NCBI GenBank assembly: GCA_021789355.1 | Contig: JAJYJR010000261.1 | Span: forward strand, 1-7,804 | Reading direction: 5' to 3' | Length of the DNA stretch: 7,804 nt | DNA from: Chloroflexota bacterium | Lineage (GTDB): Bacteria > Chloroflexota > Limnocylindria > Limnocylindrales > CSP1-4 | Shown here: positions 7,781 through 7,804 of the stretch, one piece after another | How the letters are laid out: the number at the start of each line of letters is the position of its first letter | How positions within the stretch are numbered: position 1 is the first letter of the stretch | The notes under the pieces: model-generated | Told to the model about the DNA's origin: nothing | Databases searched by the model: none | The model's input: only the letters and a program-made list of their open reading frames with translations | Translations under genes and position numbers: made by a program

Positions 7781-7804
7781 GCGCCGAACGCGCCGAACGC
7801 GCGC
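7781..7804. repeat. 9-bp tandem repeat at the window edge
   Basis: GCGCCGAAC occurs at 7781-7789 and again at 7790-7798, followed by GCGCGC to the end of the window, so the array may continue outside. It lies about 210 bp upstream of the secreted-protein start, in the gene-free stretch 7570-7804. I see no convincing -35/-10 promoter in that stretch. The repeat could be an operator array for the minus-strand operon, part of a neighbouring coding sequence, or low-complexity GC sequence. Confidence 0.5.

Overview
The window is strongly G+C-rich. Genes have mostly G/C third codon positions, GTG and TTG appear as possible starts, and several genes have clear GGAG/GGAGG ribosome binding sites. This suits a high-GC bacterium with a single outer cell boundary, such as an Actinomycetota or Chloroflexota member. 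The sequence alone does not settle the phylum, and there is no rRNA, tRNA or marker gene to help.

Left part (1-2130, + strand): a mobile recombinase cassette. A 75-residue protein of unknown function ends 7 nt before a complete 553-residue large serine recombinase. The catalytic residues of the recombinase are present, but its zinc ribbon is degenerate. A strong GC hairpin follows the recombinase stop. An imperfect 25-bp direct repeat (14 bp perfect) sits at the left window edge and again just past the recombinase, next to a sizeable dyad. These could be the ends of a small integrated element.

Middle (2130-3660, + strand): two unrecognised genes of 186 and 88 residues, each with a good ribosome binding site. 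Next comes a decayed IS30-family transposase that has lost its N-terminal DNA-binding part and carries three frameshifts. The codons for its D, D and E residues are still visible, spread over three frames. The region looks like an insertion hot spot, with one probably functional recombinase and one dead transposase.

Right part (3663-7569, - strand): a compact three-gene operon, read right to left. It encodes a 129-residue secreted protein rich in Trp and His, a 924-residue FtsX/MacB-type ABC permease with a very large extracytoplasmic domain, and a LolD/MacB-type ATPase. The permease and ATPase genes overlap by 8 nt and the secreted-protein gene ends 33 nt before the permease. The order (small secreted protein, large permease, ATPase) matches lactococcin-972-type bacteriocin/immunity operons, but the secreted protein does not visibly belong to that family. 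This operon is the best candidate in the window for an undescribed system. The 235 bp upstream of it carry no gene I can support and end in a 9-bp tandem repeat at the window edge.
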